Origin: CADEEN01 sp963783785
GTDB taxonomy: Bacteria > Pseudomonadota > Gammaproteobacteria > Burkholderiales > Burkholderiaceae_C
Assembly: GCA_963783785.1 (NCBI GenBank)
Contig: CAWAOQ010000009.1
Location: 186,001 to 250,000, forward strand
Reading direction: 5' to 3'
DNA: 64,000 nt
In this document: piece by piece, positions 55,346 to 62,807 of the stretch
How positions within the stretch are numbered: position 1 is the stretch's first letter
How the letters are laid out: every line of letters begins with the position of its first letter
Program-made: the position numbers and the translations under genes
Notes under the pieces: model-generated
What the model saw: the letters and a program-made list of their open reading frames with translations, nothing else
Database searches by the model: none
What the model was told of the DNA's origin: nothing

Positions 55346-55699
55346 TCAATGTTCGCCCTTGGTGCGCAAGAGCCCGGCCAGGCGGTTGCCCTGCTTCTGC
55401 GGGCCCCCGATCGGAAACAGGTCGTGCAGGTAATGGTTGTTGCCGCGTGCCGGGCCCCAGACCTGCTCGAAGTGCTTGATCATCGCCCGCACCTGCGCCT
55501 GCACGCCGTGCTCGTGGTAGTAGTCGCGCAGGTAGCGGATCACCTGCCAATGTTCGTCGGTCAGCACCAGGCCTTCTTCGCGAGCCAGCGCGTGCACGAA
55601 AGCCTCCGACCAGTCGGCGCGGTTGATCAGATAACCCTCGCTGTCGGTCGCGACAGCGCGGCCCTGCACATCCACGGTTCGCTGCAACAGGTTCATCAT
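55346..55699 (-). CDS. DsrC/TusE-fold protein lacking the C-terminal cysteines
   Basis: 117 residues. The DsrC fold is clear: EGYLINRADWSEAFVHALAR, EEGLVLTDEHWQVIRYLRDY, HGVQAQVRAMIKHFEQVWGP, NNHYLHDLFPIGGP. DsrC proper ends in a flexible arm with two conserved Cys ten residues apart; here the arm reads QKQGNRLAGLLRTKGEH, with Asn105 and Gly115 at the Cys positions, and no Cys exists in the whole protein. GAGGAG lies before the tandem ATGs. It sits between dsrN and dsrR, not with dsrEFH. It cannot carry sulfur by the usual trisulfide path; a regulatory or structural role is plausible. Confidence 0.82.
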   Translation of the reverse strand: MMNLLQRTVDVQGRAVATDSEGYLINRADWSEAFVHALAREEGLVLTDEHWQVIRYLRDYYHEHGVQAQVRAMIKHFEQVWGPARGNNHYLHDLFPIGGPQKQGNRLAGLLRTKGEH

Positions 55700-55711
55700 C
55701 GGTCTGGCTCC

Positions 55712-57133
55712 TCAGGCGGCGATCGCCAGCGCGGCCGTGGCGGCAGACCGCCGCTCGCGTTGCTGGCGAACGAAGTCGACGAAGCGGGGCGCCCACGACG
55801 TGCCCGCCGCGCTGCGCAGGTGGGCGTAGGACGCCAGCAGGTTGTGCACCAGCACGCCGTCGTGCGCGCCGTCGACGCCATGCCCGCGCTGCACGCGGTA
55901 GGCGAACGCGACGGACGGGTCGAGGTTCTCGAGGCTCGAATGGTGGAACTCGTGCCCGCGCACCACGTCCGCAGGCGCCGGGCTCCAGGGCAGCGCCGCC
56001 GTCTGCTGCAGGTGGACGTAGCCGCGGCCCACCGGCCGCTCGTGCATCACCGCATCGCCCGGGATCGCACCGACCATGCGCGCCGTGCGGCCCTGCCAGG
56101 TGATGCTGCGCGCCAGGTACATCAGGCCGCCGCACTCGGCGTAGGTCGGCAGCCCGGCCTCGATGGCCGTGCGGATCGCGCTGCGCAGCGGCGCGTTGGC
56201 TTCGAGTTCACCCATGCAGGCTTCGGGGAAGCCGCCACCGATGACGAGACCGTCGACCGCAGGCAATTGCGCATCGTGCAGGGTGTCGATCGGCACCAGC
56301 TCGGCGCCCGCCGCCTGCAACGCAGCCAGGTCGTCCGGGTAGTAGAAGCCGAACGCGCGATCGCGCGCGACGCCGATGCGCAGGTCGGCCGGCCGCGCTG
56401 CAGCCAGCCCGACGACCGGCCTGGCCGCCGTCTGCGGGCCGGGCCCGGCCGATGCCGCGAGCGCCCGCACGCGATCGAGATCGACCTGCGCACCGACGAT
56501 GCGGCCGATGGCCTCCACACGCGCCTGCGCGTCGTCGAGCTCGGCGCAAGGCATCAGGCCCAGGTGCCGCTCCATCACGGCCAGCCGCCCGTCCTCGGCC
56601 ACCGCGCCGAGCACCGGCACGTCGGTGTAGTGCTCGATCACCGCGCGCAGCTTGGCCTCGTGGCGTGCGCCGCCCAGGCGGTTCAGGATCACGCCGCCGA
56701 TGCGGATGTCGCGCTCGAACGCCTGGTAGCCGAGGATCAGCGGCGCGATGCCGCGGGTCATGCCACGGGCGTCGATCACCAGCAGCACCGGCAGGCCGAG
56801 CCGGCGCGCCAGCGCGGCGTTGCTGTTGCTGCCGTCGAGCGCGAGACCGTCGTACAGGCCCTTGTTGCCTTCGACCAGCGCCAGTTCGGCGCCGCGCAGG
56901 CCCTCGGCGAAGCAGCGCTCGAGCGCGGCGTCGTCCATCAGGTAGGCATCGAGGTTGAAACACGGCCGCCCGGCGGCGCGCGCCAACCACATCGGGTCGA
57001 TGTAGTCGGGCCCTTTCTTGAACGGCTGCACCACCGTGCCGCGCGCGGCCAGCGCCGCACACAGGCCGAGCGAGACCGTGGTCTTGCCCGAGGACTTGTG
57101 CGCGGCGGAGACGAGCAGGCGGGCGATGGTCAT
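55712..57133 (-). CDS. dsrN: DsrN, cobyrinic-acid a,c-diamide synthase-like siroheme amidase
   Basis: 473 residues. The CobB-type ATP-binding start ARLLVSAAHKSSGKTTVSLG, LVEGNKGLYDGLALDGSNSN, and the class I glutamine amidotransferase domain with the Cys nucleophile in YAECGGLMYLARSITW and its His/Glu partners near GHEFHHSSLE. DsrN is thought to amidate siroheme to siro(heme)amide for DsrAB. It begins five bases after dsrP and precedes the DsrC-like gene. Sequence intact. Confidence 0.9.
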   Translation of the reverse strand: MTIARLLVSAAHKSSGKTTVSLGLCAALAARGTVVQPFKKGPDYIDPMWLARAAGRPCFNLDAYLMDDAALERCFAEGLRGAELALVEGNKGLYDGLALDGSNSNAALARRLGLPVLLVIDARGMTRGIAPLILGYQAFERDIRIGGVILNRLGGARHEAKLRAVIEHYTDVPVLGAVAEDGRLAVMERHLGLMPCAELDDAQARVEAIGRIVGAQVDLDRVRALAASAGPGPQTAARPVVGLAAARPADLRIGVARDRAFGFYYPDDLAALQAAGAELVPIDTLHDAQLPAVDGLVIGGGFPEACMGELEANAPLRSAIRTAIEAGLPTYAECGGLMYLARSITWQGRTARMVGAIPGDAVMHERPVGRGYVHLQQTAALPWSPAPADVVRGHEFHHSSLENLDPSVAFAYRVQRGHGVDGAHDGVLVHNLLASYAHLRSAAGTSWAPRFVDFVRQQRERRSAATAALAIAA

Positions 57134-57137
57134 GTCG

Positions 57138-58323
57138 TCACGCCTTGGTCGACACGGCGTCGTCGGGCGGCAGGAAATCCAGCACGCGCACGCCGACGAG
57201 GGTCAGCAGGAACGCGGCACCGAGGCCGCCGATGCCGAGCAGCAGTTCGGGCAGCGACGGCACATAGCGCATCACCGCCCCATCGCCGAAGCTGCTGCTG
57301 ACCTGGTAGCCGGGGAAGATCTCGAGCGGGAAAGCCTGCCCGCCGATGATGAAGACGAACAACCAGGCGAAGGCGCCGAGCACGACCAGCGCCGATGCCG
57401 CGAGCGTCGCGCGCAGGCTCGCCAGCCTTGGATGGAACAGCAGCAGCATCGGCAGCACCGAGCCGACCGCGACGTAGCCGCCCCAGAACAGCAGCGGATA
57501 CACGCCCAGCGCCACCGCGGCCGAGCAGGATGAAGGCCTCGAAGCCGCCCTGGCGCGCGAAGTACAGGTTGGTCATGTGGTACACGGCCACCAGGTACAG
57601 CGATGCGGCGACGAAGATGCCGAGCAGCCGCGCCATGCGGCGCTGCGTGTCGGGTGCGAGCGGGCGGCCATTGCGGGCCGGTCAGCGCCGACTGCACGAT
57701 CAGGAACACCGCCAGGCCCCAGCTCAGCGACAGCACGACGAACAGCGGCGCCAGCAGCGCCGACATGGTAGGCCTGGCGCGCGACGAGAAAGCCGAAGAT
57801 CGAGCCGGTGCCGGTGGTCAGCACGAAGCGCCAGATCAGCACGGCGACGCCGGCCGGCTTGGCGTAGCCGTTGAAGCGGCGCTCGAACATCGTCCACAGG
57901 TAGACCGCGACGAGAGCCGGCCATGCCCGAATAGAGAAAGATGTTCCAGGCGAAGACCGACTTGAAGTTGTAGTGCGTCGCGGCGACGATGATCCGCTCG
58001 GGGCGGCCGAGATCGAGCATCAGCACCATCAGCCCGCCCGCCAGCAACGCCAGGCACAGCAGCCCCGACAGCGGCGCGTGCGGCTTGTAGGCCGACTGGC
58101 CGAAGACCGACCCGACCGACGCGACGTTGAGCACGCCCGAGGCGGCCACGATCATGAAGATCGCGAACACATGCGGCAGGCCCCAGACGACCTGGTTGTT
58201 CATGCCGGTGACGATGTGACCGTGCAGCTCCATGTAATGCGCCGCGGCCAGGCCGATCGCCGTGACCACGCCGCCGACCGCGGCCAGCAGCCAGAAATTG
58301 CGGTCTTCAGCGGTTGCGTTCAT
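57138..58323 (-). CDS. dsrP: DsrP, NrfD-type membrane subunit of DsrMKJOP (four frameshifts)
   Basis: About 395 codons spread over several frames: the start MNATAEDRNFWLLAAVGGVV and GLPHVFAIFMIVAASGVLNV, then (near 57900) YLWTMFERRFNGYAKPAGVA, then LLAPLFVVLSLSWGLAVFLI, LYLVAVYHMTNLYFARQGGF, and lastly VYPLLFWGGYVAVGSVLPML to the end. Breaks lie near 57920, 57765, 57675 and 57525. The total is one base over a multiple of three, as four single-base insertions would give. Ten membrane helices fit NrfD/DsrP, which carries electrons between periplasm and quinone. No evidence for decay, as every piece is conserved. Confidence 0.85.
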
Positions 58324-58326
58324 CGC

Positions 58327-59049
58327 TCAGACGCCGTGATAGCGCACGCCCGGATCGAGCTTCAGGTCGGCGCGCAGTTGCGTGGTCTGGATCTCGCGCA
58401 CGCGCTTGGCGATCTCGCTGGCCGGATCGTTGAGGTCGCCAAACAGGATCGCGCCGTGGCCGGCCTGGCTGCAGGCCTCGGCGCACGCGGTGGTCGTCGC
58501 GCCCTTGTCGATGCGGTGCACGCACAGCGTGCAGCTCTCGACGCAACCCTTGCCGCGCGGCACATCGGGCTTCTGGTCGACCAGCGGTTCGTGAACGAAA
58601 GAGCGCGCCTGGTACGGGCAGGCCATCACGCAGTAACGGCAGCCGATGCAAGTGTGGCGGTCGACCAGCACGATGCCGTCGGCGCGCTTGAACGAGGCGC
58701 CGGTCGGGCAGACGTCGACACAGGGCGGCTCGGCGCAGTGCTGGCACATCACCGGCAGCGACGCCGCGCGGCCGGTCTTGATCTCCTTGATCTCGACCTT
58801 GCGGATCCACTGCGCATCGGTCGGGCGCTGCGGGGTCGCCAGGCCGTTCTCGGTGTTGCAGGCGGTCACGCAATCGTTGCAGCCGCTGGCGCACTTCGTG
58901 GTGTCGATCAGCATGCCCCAGCGCACCTTCGGGCTGGCGCCCGCCGTCGGCGTGGCGGCCTGCGCGATCTCGATCAGCTGGATGCCCGGCGCAAGGATCA
59001 CGCCACCGATCGCGGCGGCAGCGACGCCGAGGAAGCCGCGGCGGCTCAC
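58327..59049 (-). CDS. dsrO: DsrO, periplasmic Fe-S protein of DsrMKJOP
   Basis: 240 residues, start GTG at 59049 overlapping the dsrJ stop. A Tat leader (SRRGFLGVAAAAIGGVILAP) is followed by four-cluster ferredoxin cysteines: DTTKCASGCNDCVTACNTEN, MCQHCAEPPCVDVCPTGASF, CIGCRYCVMACPYQARSF, and CTLCVHRI with ACAEACSQAGHGA. Together with DsrJ and DsrP it forms the periplasmic module of the complex. Intact. Confidence 0.93.
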   Translation of the reverse strand: MSRRGFLGVAAAAIGGVILAPGIQLIEIAQAATPTAGASPKVRWGMLIDTTKCASGCNDCVTACNTENGLATPQRPTDAQWIRKVEIKEIKTGRAASLPVMCQHCAEPPCVDVCPTGASFKRADGIVLVDRHTCIGCRYCVMACPYQARSFVHEPLVDQKPDVPRGKGCVESCTLCVHRIDKGATTTACAEACSQAGHGAILFGDLNDPASEIAKRVREIQTTQLRADLKLDPGVRYHGV

Positions 59050-59424
59050 TTCACCGCTCCCTGCGCCAGCTTGCTCGAGGTGCTGCTGTGGCACTCGAAG
59101 CAGTCGATCTTCACCGCTGCGTAGCTGTGGCAGCTGACGCAGAAGTTGGTCTCGGCCTTGGCCACGCTGGCCGTCTTCTGGTTGGCGTGGCAGTCGATGC
59201 AATCCTTCAGGCTGTACTTCGCACCGCGGATGCCGCCGCGCACGGTGTCGTCGCGCTGGTGCTTGAGGAATTCCATGTGCATGCGCCGCATCACGGCTGG
59301 CGGCTCCACGCACTGCGTACCCGCCACCGCAGCCTCGATCACCGGCCTGCGGCGTGCGACCGTCGTCTGCAAAGACCGGCTGCAGCGAACCCGCCACCAG
59401 CAGCCCGAACAGCACCCGCCGCAA
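59046..59424 (-). CDS. dsrJ: DsrJ, triheme periplasmic cytochrome (one frameshift)
   Basis: Three CXXCH: KDCIDCHANQ, NFCVSCHSYAAV and DCFECHSSTS. Before them CVEPPAVMRRMHMEFLKHQR, the DsrJ signature with the Cys/His/Met-type ligand. The N-terminus lies in another frame (LRRVLFGLLVAGSLQPVFAD), a signal peptide or anchor; likely start TTG at 59424, joined near 59345. The total is one base over a multiple of three. It is separated from dsrL by a GC-rich hairpin spacer. The exact start is uncertain. Confidence 0.88.
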
Positions 59425-59427
59425 CCA

Positions 59428-59513
59428 AGCGGACGCCGCGGATCCGGCTCCGCCGGTCCGCTGGCGTCGCCCCCCTGGGGGGGAGGCGCCGAAGGCGCTT
59501 CGGGGGGGGGCCA
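59428..59513. repeat. GC-rich hairpin spacer between dsrL and dsrJ
   Basis: The spacer has gcccccctgggggggaggcg followed by ccgaaggcgcttcggggggg, giving GGCGCC, AAGGCGCTT and CCCCCC/GGGGGG pairings, plus a GGATCCGG...CCGGTCC element near 59447. It resembles common intergenic repeats of Burkholderiales genomes. Being inside an operon, it may act as a transcript-processing or attenuation site; no T-run is present. Confidence 0.6.
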
Positions 59514-59514
59514 C

Positions 59515-61473
59515 TTACTCCCCGAGCCCCATCTGGATGTAGCCGGTCGGGCAGACATCCTTGCAGATGTGGCAGCCGATGCACTTGCTGTAGTCGGTGT
59601 CGACATAGCGGCCGGTCGTCGACTTGCTCTTCGGGACCTTGAACACGGCCGTCTGCGGGCAGTAGACGACGCAGTTGTCGCACTCGAAACACTGGCCGCA
59701 GCTCATGCAGCGCTTGGCCTCGGCCTGGGCCTGCGCTTCGAGCAGCGGCAGCATGCGCTCCTCGAAATTGTTCAGCGCCTCTTGGGCCGTCAGCGAGACG
59801 ATCTTGCGCCGGTTGCGCGGCGTGTAGTTGAAGTGGCCGAGGAACAACTCGGTGTGCGGGATCACGTAGCGGTCGGAGCGGTTGTCGTAGTTGTGGATCG
59901 CGCCGGTGCTGGCATCGGTGCCCCACGTCGGCTCCTCGATCTGCGTGATCTTCAGGCCCTTCTCGATCATCTTGCGGGTCAGGTCGAAGCTGTGCACATC
60001 GATCTTCGGCCGCTTGTCGAGCGCCTCGCTGCGCAGGTGGCGGTCGATGCCGTCGGCGGCGATCGCACCATGGCCGATCGCGGTGGTCAGCAGGTGCGGG
60101 CGCACGACGTCGCCGCCGACGAACATGCCGGCCTGGCCCTGCACCTGGTAGTTCTTGTCGCTGGTGATCCCGCCCTTGCCGTTGTTGAGCGTCTCCAGCC
60201 CCGTGAAATCCACCGCCTGGCCGATCGCCGAGACGATCAGGTCGGCCTCGATGTCCTCTTCGGTGCCGGCGACCTGCTTGATCTCGAGCCGGCCGCTGAC
60301 GAACCTGGCCTCGCACTGCACGACGCGCAGTGCGGTCGCGCGCCCGTCGGCGCCGCGGATCACCGCCACTGGCGCCAGGCCACCGCGGATCGCGATGCCT
60401 TCGGCCAGTGCATGCTCGACCTCGCCCTTGCTGGCCTGCATCTTGTCGATCGCGAAGACCGACGTCAGCGTCACCTCGGCGCCCTGGCGCGCCGACAGCG
60501 TGGCCACGTCGTGCGCGGCATAGCCGGCGATGGCGTTCTCGGGCCGGTCGGACTCGTGCACCTGGTCGATGTGGCCGAGCCGGCGCGCCACCGTGGCCAC
60601 GTCGATCGACGTGTCGCCGCCGCCGACCACCACCACGCGCTTGCCGACATGCCGCATGCGGCCGTCGTTGAAGGCTTTCAGGAACGCGGTGGCGGTGACG
60701 ACGTTGGGTGCGTCCCAGCCCTCCACCGGCAGTGGCCGGCCGCTCTGCGCACCCAGCCCCAGGAACACGGCGTCGAACTCGCTCTTGATCTGCTCGAGCG
60801 TCACGTCGGTGCCGATGCGGCAGGCCATGCGCGTGGCCACGCCGAGGTCCAGGATGCGCTGGATCTCGGCATCGAGCACTGCGCGCGGCGTGCGAAAGCC
60901 CGGGATGCCGTAGCGCATCATGCCGCCCAGTTCTTCGCGCTCGTCGAAGATCGTCACCGCGTGGCCCTTGCGCGCCAGTTGGTAGGCCGCCGACAGGCCG
61001 GCCGGGCCAGCACCGATCACCGCCACCTTCTTGCCGGTGCGCTCGGCGGGTTTCGGGAAAGCCAGCTTGTGCTCGATGGCCCACTCGCCGAGGAAGTGCT
61101 CGACCGAGTTGATGCCGACGAAGTCCTCGACCTGGTTGCGGTTGCAGCCCGATTCACAAGGCGCCGGGCACACGCGGCCCATCACCGACGGCAGCGGATT
61201 GGCCTCGGTCAGGCGCCGCCAGGCGTATTCCTGCCACGCCACGCCCGCCGGCGGCTTCTCGACGCCGCGCACGATGTTGAGGTAGCCGCGGATGTCCTCG
61301 CCCGACGGGCAGCTGCCCTGGCACGGCGGCGTGCTCTGGATGTAGGTCGGGCACTTGTGCGAATGGTCGGCGTCGAAGATTTCCTGCTGCCACGCAAGCG
61401 GCTTTTCGTCGCCATCCTTGTAGCGGCGGAAGGTCAGCGGCTGGGCCGGCGCGTTGTCGACGGTGGCGGACAT
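59515..61473 (-). CDS. dsrL: DsrL, NAD(P)H-linked Fe-S flavoprotein of reverse Dsr
   Basis: 652 residues related to glutamate synthase small subunits. N-terminal Cys cluster near CPTYIQSTPPCQGSCPSGED and PAPCESGCNRNQ, FAD- and NAD(P)H-binding loops (KVAVIGAGPAGLSAAYQLAR, KRVVVVGGGDTSIDVATVAR), and a C-terminal ferredoxin domain (CMSCGQCFECDNCVVYCPQT, CIGCHICKDVCPTGYIQMGL). DsrL is required for sulfur oxidation with reverse DsrAB, taking their electrons. It lies 34 bases after the SQR-like gene. Intact. Confidence 0.93.
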   Translation of the reverse strand: MSATVDNAPAQPLTFRRYKDGDEKPLAWQQEIFDADHSHKCPTYIQSTPPCQGSCPSGEDIRGYLNIVRGVEKPPAGVAWQEYAWRRLTEANPLPSVMGRVCPAPCESGCNRNQVEDFVGINSVEHFLGEWAIEHKLAFPKPAERTGKKVAVIGAGPAGLSAAYQLARKGHAVTIFDEREELGGMMRYGIPGFRTPRAVLDAEIQRILDLGVATRMACRIGTDVTLEQIKSEFDAVFLGLGAQSGRPLPVEGWDAPNVVTATAFLKAFNDGRMRHVGKRVVVVGGGDTSIDVATVARRLGHIDQVHESDRPENAIAGYAAHDVATLSARQGAEVTLTSVFAIDKMQASKGEVEHALAEGIAIRGGLAPVAVIRGADGRATALRVVQCEARFVSGRLEIKQVAGTEEDIEADLIVSAIGQAVDFTGLETLNNGKGGITSDKNYQVQGQAGMFVGGDVVRPHLLTTAIGHGAIAADGIDRHLRSEALDKRPKIDVHSFDLTRKMIEKGLKITQIEEPTWGTDASTGAIHNYDNRSDRYVIPHTELFLGHFNYTPRNRRKIVSLTAQEALNNFEERMLPLLEAQAQAEAKRCMSCGQCFECDNCVVYCPQTAVFKVPKSKSTTGRYVDTDYSKCIGCHICKDVCPTGYIQMGLGE

Positions 61474-61507
61474 GGCGGGGTCTCCTAGGGGTTCGGGGGC
61501 AGGTGTT

Positions 61508-62785
61508 TCACTTCGACATCAGGCGCTCGATGCCGACCGCCTTGAGCACGTATTTCTCGTACACCGGCTCGGAGTTGCCGGTCTTCATCTTGCGCATGAA
61601 GTACTTCTCGAAGGCGATCTTGGCCACGTGGACCCACTTGCCCTTCTTGAACCAGTTCACGTTGCGCGGCGGGATCTGCGGCAGCGCGACGAAGGCCGCG
61701 CCGGTGTCGCCCATGTCGGCCAGGCAGATCGCGTTCCAGGTCGCCTTGGCCGTCACCGGGCGGCCGGCCAGTTCGTCGGCGATGTTGTGCACGATCGCCG
61801 AGACCATGGTCTCGATCATGTAGCCGGTCTTGGGTGCGCCGGTGGGCACCGGCGTCACTTCCACCGGCGGGATCGCCACGCACACGCCGGCCGAGAAGAT
61901 GTTCCTGTAGGCCTTGCTGCGCTGGAACTCGTCGATCAGCACGAAGCCGCGCGGATTGCACAGGTTGGGCACCGCCGCGACCGCATCGACGCCCTTGAAG
62001 GCGGGCAGCATCATCGACAGCTTGAACGGGACCTCGTGCTCCTTGATCAACTGGCCCTGGTCGTCGAGCTGGCTCGCGAACAGTTTGCCGGCCTCGACCT
62101 TCGTGGTCTTGGCGTTGGTGATCCACTTGATGTCGTGGCCGCGCATCTCCGACTCGAGCATCGACTTCGAGTCGCCGACGCCGCCCAGCCCCAGGTGGCC
62201 GATGTAGGGCTCACTGGTGACGAAGGTGATCGGCACCTTGTTGCGCAGCTTGCGGCGGCGCAGGTCGGTGTCGAGGATGAAGGCGAATTCGTAGGCCGGG
62301 CCGAAGCAGCTGGCCATCGGCATCGCGCCGATGACCACCGGGCCGGGGTTCTTCAGGAACTCCTGGTACTGGGCATAGAAGCCCTCGGCATGGCCCACGG
62401 TGCAGACCGAATGGGTGTGGCCGGCGATCGGACCGGCCCCCGGCACTTCGTCGAAGCTGAGCTTGGGCCCGGTGGCGATGACCAGGTAGTCGTAGGCCAG
62501 CGTGTCGCCACCGTCGAGTTCGAGCTTGCTGCCTTCGGCGTCGATCTTCGTCACCGCCTTGCCGATGAAGCCGATGCCCTTGCGCTCGAGCACCGGCGCC
62601 AGTTGCAGGATCACCTCTTCGCGCTTGCGCCAGCCGACCGCCACCCACGGGTTGGACGGCACGAACTGGAAGTAGTCGAGCGCGTTGACCATCGTGACCC
62701 GGTGCTCCTTGCCCAGGGTCGCGCGCATCTCGTAGGCAGCGGGCATGCCGCCGAGGCCGGCGCCCATGATGACGATGTGGGCCAT
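61508..62785 (-). CDS. Sulfide:quinone oxidoreductase-like flavoprotein inside dsr operon
   Basis: 425 residues. FAD-binding IVIMGAGLGGMPAAYEMRAT; SQR-type redox cysteines at 128 (HSVCTVGH), 160 (MASCFGPA) and 354 (AICLADMGD), the last in a block much like the third catalytic Cys of known SQRs. AAGVCVAIPP-like SAGVCVAIPPVEVTPVPTGA and KTGYMIETMVSAIVHNI are family blocks near the quinone site, and the C-terminus is amphipathic (WFKKGKWVHVAKIAFEKYFM). SQR oxidizes sulfide to sulfane sulfur with quinone. The gene lies between dsrK and dsrL, where an SQR gene is not usual. Confidence 0.82.
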   Translation of the reverse strand: MAHIVIMGAGLGGMPAAYEMRATLGKEHRVTMVNALDYFQFVPSNPWVAVGWRKREEVILQLAPVLERKGIGFIGKAVTKIDAEGSKLELDGGDTLAYDYLVIATGPKLSFDEVPGAGPIAGHTHSVCTVGHAEGFYAQYQEFLKNPGPVVIGAMPMASCFGPAYEFAFILDTDLRRRKLRNKVPITFVTSEPYIGHLGLGGVGDSKSMLESEMRGHDIKWITNAKTTKVEAGKLFASQLDDQGQLIKEHEVPFKLSMMLPAFKGVDAVAAVPNLCNPRGFVLIDEFQRSKAYRNIFSAGVCVAIPPVEVTPVPTGAPKTGYMIETMVSAIVHNIADELAGRPVTAKATWNAICLADMGDTGAAFVALPQIPPRNVNWFKKGKWVHVAKIAFEKYFMRKMKTGNSEPVYEKYVLKAVGIERLMSK

Positions 62786-62807
62786 GGTGAGAACTCCTTC
62801 GCTGGGT

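Noticed and set aside
59146..61488. 780-codon plus-strand frame opposite dsrL
   Set aside because: Shadow frame; DsrL on the minus strand is complete with Fe-S motifs.
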